Shown here: in pieces, positions 22,955 to 35,023 of the stretch
How the letters are laid out: every line of letters begins with the position of its first letter
Position numbering within the stretch: the first letter of the stretch is position 1
DNA from: Leptodontidium sp. MPI-SDFR-AT-0119
Lineage: Eukaryota > Ascomycota > Leotiomycetes > Helotiales > Leptodontidiaceae
DNA: 64,000 nt
Direction: 5' to 3'
NCBI GenBank assembly: GCA_020726505.1
Contig: JAHLEZ010000005.1
Coordinates: 1,798,001 to 1,862,000 of the forward strand
Translations under genes and position numbers: made by a program
Notes under the pieces: generated by a model
What the model was told of the DNA's origin: nothing
Database searches by the model: none
The model's input: only the letters and a program-made list of their open reading frames with translations

Positions 22955-25900
22955 CTACAGGTCGCGAACAAGTCGGGCCCCGGCCCAGGCATACGGATAG
23001 TTGCGCTGGTACCAGTTGACGCTGATGCAGTGAGTACGGGATTGGGCAGATGGTACAGATACGGCGTCGGGGATTCAACTTACAATGTCTTGCGTCCTGC
23101 AATGCGTGGATGGGTTGCCCAAGAGCCACCGAGGACGATATTATGCTTCCCATCGAAGAAATCCGCTAAAAATCCATCAGCATGGGGATCCTCAACCAAG
23201 TTTACACATAATCATACCTGTATATGCCGGATACAGTTTCATGGGCTCGAAGCCTTCATACCTGTCAAGTGGCGAACTGGTCCATTCCCAGACACCACCC
23301 ATATCAGCTTGACCAGCAAGTTTGTCACCATTTGCAGTAATGGCAACTGGGTGCCAATGCTTGAAACCAACATTGGCGTTTTCGAGATTGGTGAAGAGCT
23401 CTTGCGAGCTCTCGCCCGTTTGAGAAGTCAGTGATGGAGGGCTCTCCTGGACTCCGTCATTGACGAGATGGCTTGAGCAATGTTAGCCTGTAATTTCACT
23501 CGATATCGAATCACATACCCGTTGACGGCAGGGACAGTCTTGCCCAAATGTTGTTCAGCTTCTTTCCGTCTCAAACCATCGACATGGCTGTAGATACTTC
23601 TGGCCTCCTCGAAAGTCGGAATCCTCCCATCCATCCACTTGGCACAACCCGCAAGCTCATCGAAAGACGCAAAGACTGGCCAGTCCAGAGCGAGATTCAA
23701 CGGAACGAGGCCGTACACTGTGCGGACGGATTTACCTTCGAGGTACGCTTTGGTCAGTGACAATGACTTGTTAGCTGCATGACCATTCGAGTACCCATTT
23801 GAGGCCCCGTCGGAATGTCCATTGGCTTGGCCTAGATTGGCCTTTTCCGCGGCCCAAGAAGCCGGGATACTAGAGTTGTGAGTCTGTTCTAGATACCGAG
23901 CGTACTATACGACAATCAGCTGAGCTCATCGGTGGAGGTCTTGCGATATCTTACATCCTCATTTGTAATCGCCCTTGCTTGGGCTTTGAAAGCAGGAACT
24001 ACGACACTTCGAGGAGGTTTTTCGTTGTCCCTGAGTCTCAAATAAGCAATGGGCAAGTGTCAATATGCAATCACTTACCATCCAAAATGATTGTCTCCGC
24101 CAGAATTGTCTTCTGGATCATTGAGTCCTATTGTGATTCTCTGCTCGGGGATATCAAACCACTCATTATCCACCTTGGCGGTCTCAGCCAATGCTGCCAT
24201 ACCCTCGAAGTCAGGTTTGAACTTGGATGGCGGTAAAGTCTTGTCACTTTGAAGAAGCATGTAGAGAAGAGTCTCCAAATGCATAATCTCATGCTCGAAT
24301 CCAATCCACAAGGACCTGCCAATATCACGGGGAACATACTTGGCAGTAGTAAGTTTCTCGATTTTGACCCGAACTTGCTTCTGGTATACAAGAATCTCTT
24401 CCACTGGTGGCCACTCCTCAGGAACTTCTGAATGGTCGTGGCAACGCTCAGGGTTGTCGACATCTGGATCAATGCCTCTCTCGAAAATCTTCGGATAGTA
24501 TGAAGGCTCACACATGGGTTGCTTTGTAGCCTTGGTGAGCTGAATATCCACGAATGTTGGAATGTGCCCGAGATAGAAGATACAAGCATTTCGAAGCTTG
24601 ATAGGCTTTTCATTCAGTTCAGCGTCGGGTATCATTCCTCTTGTCACCAAGTCCCAGACACTCCACAAGCCTTTCCAGTCTTCCATGGTGGGAACTGTCG
24701 AAGCAGCATACAAAGAGGGGTCTGTTTTGAACGCCATATTCCGCTTGAGTAAGTGAAGACCTAGGGAGGTTGAATATATACATCAGCAGATACTCTCAAC
24801 AGGTACGTCAACAGTTTGATAGTTTGATGCCACGGCGCACAGAGTGACACCACGGGATATCCAGGAACACCACGAACCACCAACTAATTTAGTGCAAAGA
24901 AGTAAAACCCGCAGTGTAAGTGGCCCGTGCATGCTGGGCCAAGCATATTGACAACCTAGATTTGACCCCCACATTCTCCAGTGTGGCGGAATGATCATGC
25001 GATCAGAATCCCAGCCTTCTGGCCCCGAGAAAGAGAGTGTGTTGTCAAATACAGGGAGCCTCATTTGGCACCACCTGTTTCACTTTCGGCCCGAGCATCG
25101 GCTTCACCCGACAGCCCAGCCCAGGGAAGTGAAAGTGGAAGCAGAGAAAAGCCCCGAAACTCACTGTATGCATCCGATGAGGCTGACATCCGGTCAGCTT
25201 CAACCAGTCCTGAAGCCTTCCAAAGCTGAGCTGCTCCTTCTGGGGAATATTTCAGGCTCTCCTCGATTTGTATCCTCTCTCCGGCTTTGATATCAACACC
25301 CTTGATGTTCACATCATGGACTGGCGAGCAGAAGGCTTGGTGTCTTCCGCCTTCAGCATCGAACACATATTCTCCAATCACCCTCCAATCTTCTAGCTCG
25401 AAGACTTGTTCTTTGTATATGTCGTTTGCGTTGGCAAGTCCGTTCAAGATGAACCTATTCTAACTGTTAGTAAAATACCAAGCAGTAGGGGCAGATTTTG
25501 TGAATAGTGTACTTATGAGTTATCCCCTCGCGGTCTGTTCAAGAGCTCTGGTTAGCTTGCTTCCAGTGGAAATATCAGACACGACTTCTTACCATTATAC
25601 GCATGGCTACAGAGTTGGTCAGCACTGCTCTTTCCTATCTTGAATTTAGTACATACTAAACCTTTGCTGGATCACTTGTTGCATCAAGCCCTACAAGCAT
25701 GGAGTCTTCTGACTGCAGCATATCTGAGAATCCTTTCAAGAACTTGGCGCTACCCTCGCGGGAAAAATTGCCTACATCTTGTCAGTTCGGCAAGTGCCTG
25801 GAAATGAATGAATACTGACCAATACTCGAACCAAGTGACATGACACATTTTGGACGATCGATGTTCTCTGGCGTTTTTAGCCAGTCTAGCCCATCATCGT

Positions 25901-26559
25901 ATGTGCCATGTAATCCATGGCATTTGACATGCTTGAACTCAGGAACTTGCTCGAGAGTCCTGTAAAGCTCTTTCAAAGACAGATCCAGGGCGTAGTAGTC
26001 GATATCTTTGCCTGCAGAATCTAATGCCTCAAGCAAAATACTTACCTTGCGAAGGTTACTGTCACGTGTTAGTTCCCGTACATTGAGAATTCCATTATCA
26101 TTCGACCAACCCACTGCCCAGCTCAACAACCATGGAGCCAGATGGAATGGCCTCTGCAATGTTACGAGCAGAGTTTCTCAGGACATCGATCTCCGCGTTG
26201 GTGAGATAGTATTCTTCCAAATATGTGATCTGGTGCATGCTCGTCAGTGGATTTCCCAGCATTATCGTTCCCTAGCAGAGTGGATTCACCTCCTCAAATA
26301 ACTGCAAGCCTCGCTCGTCGTATAGAAGTAGTGTTGGGAGTCGTTTTGGACCCTCCTGTGGGTTCAAAGAGTTCAAGATTTCATCCTTAAGACTCAATTC
26401 GACCGCATCGTGGCGAATATCAATGATATCTACCTTCGGCACTGCCATCTCTGGATGTAGAACTGCTGGAGTGGCGATATTTTCGAATGCTTTCCTTTTC
26501 TGAATTCCCTTGACCTCGATATACTGAGCACCACTGTATGTTGTGCTCGCGGGTGCCAT
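22955..26559 (-). CDS. EGT1: Ergothioneine biosynthesis protein 1 (methyltransferase plus sulfoxide synthase)
   Basis: Egt1 makes the antioxidant ergothioneine. Its N-terminal domain trimethylates histidine to hercynine, and its C-terminal half joins hercynine and cysteine as the sulfoxide. I reconstruct 13 exons: 26290-26559, 26111-26229, 25820-26058, 25657-25771, 25593-25606, 25513-25534, 25165-25454, 24079-24760, 23955-24030, 23519-23904, 23218-23471, 23084-23165 and 22955-23021. They sum to 872 codons with phases agreeing at every junction. The SAM methyltransferase shows MVVELGSGNLRKVSILL, YYALDLS and MSLGSSIGNF. A DinB-like domain carries the iron-binding HX3HXE motif in GFEHEIMHLE (~470). 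The FGE-sulfatase domain runs from HFGWDNEKPPR to the end (GQADMGGVWEWTSSPL, LGGSWATHPRIAGRKTF, NWYQRNYPYAWAGARLVRDL). The length (871) matches other fungal Egt1. One intron (24761-25164) is 404 bp, far longer than the rest. No EGT2-type lyase lies nearby. Confidence 0.95.
24761..25164 (-). other. Unusually long (404 bp) intron of EGT1
   Basis: Donor GTGAGT, acceptor CTCCCTAG, joining ...DAY to SLHLLKRNMAFK between the methyltransferase and DinB domains. The other eleven introns of this gene are 47-62 bp. Confidence 0.85.
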
Positions 26560-28757
26560 GACGAGGAAGTCTTAAAAGTAGTGGAACGGGATTGAAAGGT
26601 AGAAATGAAGCTAGAGGTGGGGTATGTATACAAGGTAGTACATGTACGTTGCTTGTTGGGTGAGCAAATGATGAAGAGAAACGACGAGGGCTAATTATAT
26701 AGTGTCCGCTGAGCAACTTCCTGGCCAAAAGGCAAATGCCGCGTGAGAAATACTCAGGTCAGAACGCCCCATTGTTGGCCCTGGAATCATCGAGACACTA
26801 GCTGCCACTCGACAGGAACGGCGCCTTGCACAGATCATCGAGTCTGGCCACGATGTACCTGAATGGGACAGTGGAATGCAGAAAGCTCGCCCCGCAGTCA
26901 GCAATGGAACCCGGAAACCAGCATAATAAGAGCCCCCCACGCTCAAGAGCGTCGAGCGTGACCTCATCATTAATAACTCACAGCTCAACCCCTCGGCGTC
27001 CCGCCGAATAGGAGTCACTCAGAGCAACAGACGATTATTCATGACGTCTGTCGGAACACCGGGTGCTACAGACGGAGTCCGACTTGCTGGAGGAGGTAGC
27101 GATGTTGTTAAAATTGGGTTTGCCGGCGTCAGGACATTTTGATGAGGATGGGGATCAGTCAGATTTGGAGATCTGATATGGAATCATGGTATCTGGCCCG
27201 TGCAGGGAGGAGAGGAGGGGGTGGAGCCATGCCATGCCATGCTATGCTATGCCATGTCTATCACCAGACAACGACAGCTGGTCTGCTATCAGAAAGCAGC
27301 CCTGTAAGGTACAAGGAGGAGGTCCAGTTTGACCCCGGCAGGCAGCGCTGTGCTGTGAGCTGTTACCGACTTTGAGGTGCAGCACACCTCCTCGCACCTC
27401 GCACTCAAAACTTGGGGGGGATAGCCCGAAGGAGCCTTCTGCATTTCCTGTGGCTGTAAGGATGTGGAGGGGTCATCCAGGAAGGGCAGGAAGCCTGAGG
27501 AAAGGCGTTTGTTGGAGGATGACGCGGTTCTGGACTTCACATGTAGTGCCACTCATGGCTCTGAATCCTTGTCTCTGGCGGGCATGATGCGGGGGGAAAG
27601 GTTGGTGGCGCTGGACTAGCCTTACGAGTAGTTATTGAAGCCTCTTTTCGGTGACAAATATCGTCAGGTCAGCAATGGATGTGCTTGGCTGAGAAAGCAA
27701 ATAAGAACTAGCCTAGGCGGAGAAGCTTGGTGCGAGATAGAGTCTTCACGGTGTGGATATTGTAATCGTTTCAAAGAGTAACTCGTACAGTAGTAGTTCG
27801 ATACTAGTATAGAAAGACGCTTTGGGCAATACGAATTGCTGGATCGGGACAATGCAAGGTTGGAAGAAAAAAGATGCTTGGGAATGAAGTGGAGAAAATA
27901 GGGAGAGGCATAGGGAAACTCGTGCAGATATCATTGCTCCGGGATTAAAGGAAGCCATTCCGGGGAAAGAAGACTCTTTGCAGATGCATATGAGTAACAC
28001 TGCATGGCATTGAGAGGAAGCTTATCTACATGTGGAAGAATGTTTCCATGAAGTTGACACACACATTGTCACATCGAATGAGATTTCTTGAATTGATTCA
28101 AGTATTCGTCTTGGTAATGTTGGGAAACCTGAATAACTGCTTTATTGGATTCCAATATATCTTGTGCAGCCCCAGGTAAACTCCGAGAGGTCGTATGAGA
28201 CGGATTACCCGACCTTGCTGACTCCATAGCTGGACTTTTGCGGGAAGTTTGCTCAGCAAGGGAGAGAAGGGTTCCGCTGAAGTGGAAGCGATGCTAGTAC
28301 GAGGAAGAAATTCCAGAAGTTGAAGTTCCATTTTCTATGTCTCTTTACACTAATAGTTCAAGAGCATTTGTAAAGTTCGTTAAGCCTCGTCTAAAGTGAG
28401 TAGTTGAAGGACTAGGTACCTTCTCAAGTGTCAACAGATGAATGTAAATTACTGAGGTCACGTGTACGTGGTGTGTAACAGAATGCTTCTACTCATACCC
28501 GTTGAAACATGTTCAAACTCGACGCAAGGATAGAGCGCGAGATTTCAACAATAATGCAACTGAATGTGGGCCATTTAATTATGTTCAAAGCGAAGTGAGG
28601 TTGAAAGTACAACACGTGCCATGGTGACTTGCCGGGGTTCAACCGAGCGCGTCCATCTGTTGACATTACAACGAGTTTGTAAACAATCCTGCCTTCCATT
28701 TTGCGACAACCACCCCAACGCCCTCACCACATTTCTAAACAGCTCAAACCACACACC
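26560..28757. other. 2.2 kb divergent region between EGT1 and NUF2
   Basis: No gene seen. It contains the head-to-head promoters of EGT1 (minus) and NUF2 (plus) and a short GCCAT/GCTAT pentanucleotide repeat at about 27226-27256. Frames of up to about 105 codons have no motifs. Confidence 0.5.
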
Positions 28758-30250
28758 ATGTCGTACAATCCACGAATGAGCATAGTGCCCAACATGCAGC
28801 AACAAAATCGCAGCAAAAAGAAGGAAGACGACAGCGATGCATTCATGAAGCTGGTATGCGCTTTTCCCCTCCACTTCACCCAGTGCCCAAACTGACAGCC
28901 AGAATAGCCCGACAAGGAAATCGTAGGATGTATCAGCGACATCGGTGTCCCATTCACAGTCGCAGATCTTCAGAAGCCGAATCCTCAGCAAATACAAATG
29001 ATCTTCGAATGGTTCGCGGAACTGCTGATGAACGCGACTCGAGAGACGGTCGATCCTGCGATGCGCGCTGCTGCGGAGGATGTATGCGGTGAATACATGG
29101 ATATGATACCTGGAGAGACACGCAATCTTATGGGCTTCTACATCAGTCTGCGCAAGTTGTTGATTGAGTGCGGTGTTACAGACTTCTCGTTCCAGGACCT
29201 CTACAAGCCGACGCATGATCGCCTAGTCAAGATCTTCTCTTACATCATCAACTTTGTGCGGTTCAGAGAGTCTCAAACTGTGGTTATTGATGAGCATTTC
29301 AACAAGGCCGAGACGACCAAGGTCAGGATCGAGACATTGTATATGGAGAACCAGGACATGGAGGCACGATTGGACGAGATGAAAAGAAATAAGAAGGCGA
29401 TGGAGGCGCATGTAGCGGAGAAAGTGAAGCGGAACGAGGAATTGAAGAGACGTCTTTTGGACTTGCGACAAAGCCAAGAGAAGGTTACCCGACGATTTGA
29501 GAACGTCAAAGCTAAGAAGAGCGAGATGACCGCCATTTTGGAGGACAAGACTGCTACGACTCTTGTGCTGAGACAGGAGAGCGCTAAGTTACGACCATAT
29601 GTTCTTCAATCGCCTGCAGCTCTCCAAGCCTCTCTAACGGAGTTGAGTAATGCTCTGAATGCAGAGAAGAGCCAGATCGATGCTATGGATCGTCGAGCGA
29701 GAGCACTTCAGACATCCACGGATACCTTCTCTATGGTTTCTTCTGATGTAGCATCATGCATCAAGCTCTTGGATGAGATTTCTGCCGAACTTTCCAAGGA
29801 AGAGGAAGAGAATGTCCGAATCGCGAGACAGAGGGATGCTCTAGGAGAACGAGGCAACAATGTCCGGGAAGTTGAGAGAACAGAAGGGCTACTGCAACGT
29901 CAACTGTCGAAGTGGATGGAACGGACGGACAAGCTTCGAGAGGGTAGTAAGGAGAAAGCTATGAGTGCCAAGGAGAGAATGGAGGAGTTGCGAGCAGTTC
30001 ATAGGAAGTTGACTGAGGAGCGTTCTGAGAAGGGCCGTGAGATGGAGAGGAGGAGAGTACGAATTGAGCAGACGGAGAAAAAGGTATATTTTACCATTCC
30101 AAACCCTCGTTTACAACATATGCTTACACTTTTCAGATGGCGGATTTGAAAGAAAACATCGAGAATGAGATTCACAGCTCACATGATGAATTCTTGAAGA
30201 TGGATTCGCACATCAAATTGTACATCAAGGAGATGGAGCAATCTATTTGA
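28758..30250 (+). CDS. NUF2: Kinetochore protein Nuf2
   Basis: Nuf2 is a subunit of the Ndc80 complex, which couples kinetochores to spindle microtubules. Three exons (28758-28853, 28908-30083, 30137-30250; introns 54 and 53 bp) give 461 residues, the usual fungal length (450-465). Residues ~28-165 are the calponin-homology-like head: [40 protein letters not shown] and [24 protein letters not shown] are diagnostic. From ~170 to the end is continuous coiled coil (many Glu/Lys/Arg heptads), which pairs with Ndc80 and joins Spc24/Spc25 at its C-terminus. The short last exon ([20 protein letters not shown]) closes the coil. The ATG at 28758 has a good ACC context. Confidence 0.95.
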
Positions 30251-30431
30251 GAGGAATCGACGTATGTTCTTGTATTCTTGTTCGTTTGGCTGATTAGGGT
30301 TGGGAATCATGGATGGATACTGGGCTAGGGAAAGCAAAGGCGTTGGGTATACCTGTTGATAGCATGATAATGACCACGATACAATACAATACAACAGATT
30401 CTGCTCTGCAAGAGGAGCAAACCATCACTGC

Positions 30432-31301
30432 TCACTCAACTTGATCCCACTCTCCATTCTCAAATCTAAACCACCGCCCCAATACCCTCCCAACCTCCAC
30501 CATCCGTCCACTCCACCCACCATCCTCACTCTCCAGCCCAATACGCTTCACACTTCCATTCAACATCGGCACTCTCTCATCCCAACCCGTCATCCTCTTG
30601 CTCTCCCTCCCTTCCCCATCACCATCATTTCCCTCCCACTCCCTCTCCTCCAAAACAACAACCCCCCTCCCACCCCTCCTCCCGGCCTCCACCAAAGCCG
30701 CAACACTACTCGCCACACCCTGCGCACTCCACTCACTCGTGTCCCTATGCATCGCCACCAGACCATACACAACCAGCAACGGGATCCTTTTACCCATCTT
30801 CTCGAAATGCCTTTGCTGTTGCTTTTTCTGTTTCTCCCCTTCCCCCTCCGATTCCCCAGAGAACACAGCAAGATAAGCACGTAAATGCGACAGCGTAGGC
30901 ACGAATACCAGATTCACGGCTCGTGAAGTGCCGATTTGATGAAGCGTTGGTATGAGGAGGTGATGGCGTTGCGTTTGCTGTCTTTCTTTTTCAGTTTCCG
31001 CCTCTTCCTTGTCTGTCTCTATCTGTGCATCTCGTTCATCTTCTTGGATATCTCTCTCGTTTTCAACTCCCGTGTCTCCTTCATGATTAGCTAGGGGAAT
31101 AGAGGAGGATCGGTCGTTGTGGAGAGGGGACTGTCGTTGCTGCTGTATGGTGTTTGATACACATCGTTGGAGAGAGGAAAGGAAGGTTGTGCGAGATTGG
31201 CATATTAGGAGGGTTGTTGGGTAGGTTTGGTGTGTTAAGATGTAGCTGAGGAGTTCCGAGGGGAGGGCGGGTGTTAAAGCCAGTGGTTGGGGTTGTGACA
31301 T
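30432..31301 (-). CDS. Unrecognised 289-residue protein, possibly RecA-fold-like
   Basis: I cannot assign this intronless gene to a family. It opens with LPSELLSYILTHQTYPTTLLICQSR, has a Glu/Gln-rich disordered insert (~65-110), then strand-like hydrophobic segments in order: AVNLVFVPTLSHLRAYLAVF (~128-147), PLLVVYGLVAMHRDTSEWSA (~174-193), RGVVVLEE (~212-219) and a C-terminal WSGRMVEVGRVLGRWFRFEN. Alternating strands with a 'TLLICQSR' entry and a short helical lid resemble the core of RecA-like proteins without a Walker A motif, such as Shu-complex or Rad51-paralogue type proteins. That is a weak structural inference, not an assignment. It converges with NUF2 (181 bp between stops) and shares a 399-bp divergent promoter with AP-3 beta. 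Confidence 0.7.
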   Translation of the reverse strand: MSQPQPLALTPALPSELLSYILTHQTYPTTLLICQSRTTFLSSLQRCVSNTIQQQRQSPLHNDRSSSIPLANHEGDTGVENERDIQEDERDAQIETDKEEAETEKERQQTQRHHLLIPTLHQIGTSRAVNLVFVPTLSHLRAYLAVFSGESEGEGEKQKKQQQRHFEKMGKRIPLLVVYGLVAMHRDTSEWSAQGVASSVAALVEAGRRGGRGVVVLEEREWEGNDGDGEGRESKRMTGWDERVPMLNGSVKRIGLESEDGGWSGRMVEVGRVLGRWFRFENGEWDQVE

Positions 31302-31700
31302 TGTGTTTTGTTGTTTGGAGGAGGCTTGTGAGGGTGTTATTGATGTTGATGTGGTTTGGAGGGGTAGATCTTCCTACAGAGCTCACTGTTGAGACTAGAG
31401 ATAGACTGGTAGAGTACTAGAGATTAGTGCTGGTTGTTAATTGACGTCAAATTGAGATTGTAGTATATCAATGTCCAGAGTTCAAATCCACGTTTGGAGA
31501 GAGTGAATATTGCATTCTGAAATGTGACTTTGATTGTGGTGTTAAAGGAGGAAGGGAAGGAAGTCAATCCATGCAGGACGGCCCCCCAAGGTGCGGTGCC
31601 ATTCCATCATCGGCACGGCACCGCAGCCCCACCAACGAAGACCAAGCCTCATATCTTCCCCTCCACGCGACTGACTTCACTCCACCAACTAAACTCCTCC
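31302..31700. promoter_or_regulatory. Divergent 399-bp promoter shared with AP-3 beta
   Basis: The start codons of the minus gene at 31301 and AP-3 beta at 31701 are 399 bp apart and point away from each other, so all promoter elements of both must lie here or be shared. I see no clear TATA box. Confidence 0.55.
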
Positions 31701-34324
31701 ATGGAGTCAATATCTCGAATATCCAGCTTGCTGGAAAGCGGTACGTCTCCCTTCTATCTCCAGTATCTGCTAGATATGTTGGGAAAGAATGCGCGCTGAT
31801 ATATCTTGTGTAGCCAGAGAACTCACTCTCGATGCCGCTCAATCAGCAAGGAGCTCTCGCTCCGCAGTCAAGACGCTGCCAGCTGCGCAGATCAAGAAGT
31901 TGCTGGATAGTAGGAACGAGAGAGAAGTTCTGGACGGGCTGAGGAAGGTCATCTCCGTACGTAGTCCTCTATGCCTAAGCTTTGCCAATGTCAGAAATAT
32001 CAACCACACCTCCAGACGCCCCCCAAAGCCATATTGCACATTGCATTATACTGACTATATACAATAAATAGATGATGTACCGCTCCCTCCCAACCCTAGC
32101 CTTCTTCTCCTCAGTCGTGAAGAACGTCGCCTCGCCCAACATCGAGATCAAAAAGTTGGTCTACATCTATCTCCTCGCACACGCTGAATCCGAACCAGAC
32201 CTCGCCCTCCTCTCTATAAACACCATCCAGAAATCCCTCTCGGACCAATCCCCCGCCATCCGCGCCCTCGCCCTAAAAACCATGTCTGGAATCCGCGTCC
32301 CTGTAATCTCGCAGATCGTTTCTTTGGCTATCAAGAAAGGCCTGGGGGATATGAGTCCACACGTGCGGAAAGCAGCTGCGCTCGCCGTGCCGAAATGCTA
32401 CAGGTTGGATCCGGGCACGAGGAATCAGTTGATTGAGTATTTGGCTGTGTTGTTGGGCGATAAGCAGTATTTCGTGGCTGGGGCGGCGGTGAGTGCGTTT
32501 CTGGAGGTTTGTCCTGAGAGGCTGGATTTGGTGCATCCGCATTATAGGGGTTTGGTGAGGAAGGTGGTTGATATGGATGAGTGGAGTCAGTTGGCTACGT
32601 TGAGGCTGATGACTGTTTATGCGAGGAAGTGTTTCCCGAGGAGGACGAGGAGGGTGCTGAAGAAGAGTAATGGCAGTGGAGGTACGAAGGGATTCTACGA
32701 TGACGAGGATGAGGATGAGGAGAAAGAGGAGGAGACGGGAGAGGTGGAACAGGTTCTGGATCCGGATCTTGAGATGTTGCTTAAGAACATCAAACCTCTT
32801 CTACAAAGTCGGAATTCAGCGGTGGTGGTGGCAGTCACAAGATGCTATGTCAATCTCGGCACGCAGGAATATGTCAGTCTCTCCATCGGCCCACTGATAG
32901 CATTACTACGCGGCCCACAGGATATTCAGCACATGGCACTCTTCAACATCGTCTCGGTGTGTCTCACGCGACCAGAAGCGTTCGTCAAATACGCATCTCA
33001 TTTCCTAGTCCATTCTACGGATCCACCACAGGTCTGGGAGCTGAAGCTAGAACTGCTTACCCTGATATTCCCGCACTGCGACGCTTACCTGAAGAGTCTC
33101 ATCCTGAACGAGCTGGAGCATTTCTCTCAGGGCTCGGATAAGGAGCTGGTCCGGGAGGCTGTAAGAGCTATTGGACGATGTGCACAAAGTGATGCCAGGA
33201 CATCGGCACGATGTTTACGTCTTCTTCTCAAACAGATTACAAGTCTAGATGGGAATCTAGTAGCGGAGTCTTTGACTGTCATCAGACATCTGATACAGCA
33301 AGACCCCGCTTCGCATACCAACACTGTTATTCGCTTAGCGAAGAACCTCGACACAGCAACGAATCCTCGAGCAAGAGCTTCGATCATTTGGCTGGTGGGG
33401 GAATTTGCTGGTAATGACGGCGAGGATAATATTGCTGCAGATGTGCTGCGCATACTGGCCAAGGGCTTTGCCGATGAAGCAGAACCAGCGAAGCTGCAGA
33501 TCGTTCTGCTTGCTGCCAAGGTCTACCTTCATCATCTGAACCGCTCGGAACCGGGACCTCACCAACTTACCGTGGCGACACCAGTATCCTCACCTGATTA
33601 CTCGACTGGAGGTAACGAGGGCTTTGCAGAGCTCGATAGGCCAACCCAGACCTCGTTTTCGCCACCACCTCCTGAGCCAGAACACCCTATCGTTCTGCTA
33701 TGGAATTACATCCTCCTACTTGCACGCTACGATACCTCGTATGATCTGCGAGACCGCACGCGGCTTTACAAGTCTCTTTTGGGCGTACCTTCATCTACCC
33801 AGCTGGCAAGTCTCATGCTACTCGCCCCTAAGCCCGTACCGCATACACCTAGCCCTTCAGAAAGTCGAACAGGCTTCACTCTTGGCTCGGCCAGTCTCGT
33901 CATAGGTGAAGATGGTGGCTTTCACGGTCTGCGAGGCTACGAGGCATTGCCCGACTGGGTGAAGGCAGGCGAGGAGCCCGACCCATCATTACGAGAAGGT
34001 GACTTGACGAAGGCCGAGTATGAATCGAACAGAGTGATACCTGCTGGTGAGCGTCTAGATTCAGCTATCAAAGATTCGAGGATGGGAACATCCCCGTCAG
34101 GTACAAATGGGATTGGCGCTGCTACAGGAGGAGGCAAAGAGAAAACTCTCGATGATTGGTTGGCGGAAGGCGAAGACGAGGAAGAAGAAACCGAAGAAGA
34201 AGACGAAACCGAAGATGATGATGATGAAGCCGAGGACGAAAGCGAAGAGCAATCCAGCGGGGAGGCTTCAGACGCCGAGGAGGAAAGCAGCGATGAAAAT
34301 GAGCATGACAGACTTGTGAAGTGA
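31701..34324 (+). CDS. APL6: AP-3 adaptor complex beta subunit
   Basis: The large beta-adaptin of AP-3, the coat that sorts cargo from Golgi/endosome to the vacuole. Three exons (31701-31740, 31814-31956, 32072-34324; introns 73 and 115 bp) give 811 residues. The N-terminus MESISRISSLLESARELTLD and the beta-adaptin head features follow: KTLPAAQIKKLLDSRNEREVL, VISMMYRSLPTLAFF, SPNIEIKKLVYIYLLAHAES and HVRKAAALAVPKCYRLD. Armadillo/HEAT-like repeats run to ~570. As in AP-3 beta, an acidic, Ser-rich region interrupts the trunk (~250) and the C-terminus is a long Glu/Asp/Ser tail (about 50 residues, EEEETEEEDETEDDDDEAED). The length is typical of fungal AP-3 beta. The symbol follows yeast. Confidence 0.93.
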
Positions 34325-35023
34325 GGTAATTCGAATCATAGATCGTAGTTGAGCATCGAAATTCCACAAATTACATCACACAAACAGTTGAAGCCACGAA
34401 CTATGAGGCTTATTTTGATTTTCTTTTTAAAGAAGTGAAGTGCGTGGTTCAATTTCAAGTCACAAATTCACAAATGACTTAGATATTCAACAATGCTGCA
34501 TAAAAAAAGCTTCTGGCACGAACCTAGGAGCCATAGGCTTGCTTGCATTATCTCTCTACAAACAGCAAACGACCGTGAAGTCAACCGTCTTCGGCGAGCA
34601 AGAGTATGAATCTGTCCCGGCTGAAAAGGTGACGAGGGAGTGAAGAGATAGACGAGCAAGATCATCTTCCCTAGCGAAGCCAAGCAAAGCACAGCCAATT
34701 CGCAATGCAGAATGCAGAATAAAGTCATTGTACAAAAAAGCAACTAATAAGTACGCCTAACGGAGAAATGCAGAATGAAGACTGGCGAGCCGCGAGTCCC
34801 TCGGGATGATGCTCGATCGATCGCCAGATGCATACATAATTTACAAGAAAGGGAAAAAAACATGTGGCCAAGGACCAACCATCAACTTGAAGGCTTGCTG
34901 AACCCTCAAGAGGCTCATCGCAACACTGTATGCTAATAGGCTCAAGTTGCCCAGGATTCAGTCCAATATGTGTTGAGTCCGTCGATTGAGACGACATCCT
35001 TCACCAACGACGGCTATAGAAAA
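34325..35023. other. Convergent 3' region, no gene seen
   Basis: It lies between the stops of AP-3 beta and the CCHC gene. Only short motif-less frames are present. A 3' exon of the CCHC gene could reach into the right end (see that entry). Confidence 0.5.

Noticed and set aside
24783..25064. 93-codon minus frame inside the long EGT1 intron
   Set aside because: It has no family motif, and the flanking exons join in correct phase without it.
22955..30250. Ergothioneine gene cluster
   Set aside because: Only EGT1 is present. The neighbours (NUF2 and an unassigned protein) are unrelated, and no EGT2-type PLP lyase is in the window.
31431..31520. Possible tRNA because of a GTTCAAATCC box
   Set aside because: I could not fold a cloverleaf around it and no A box or acceptor stem is visible.
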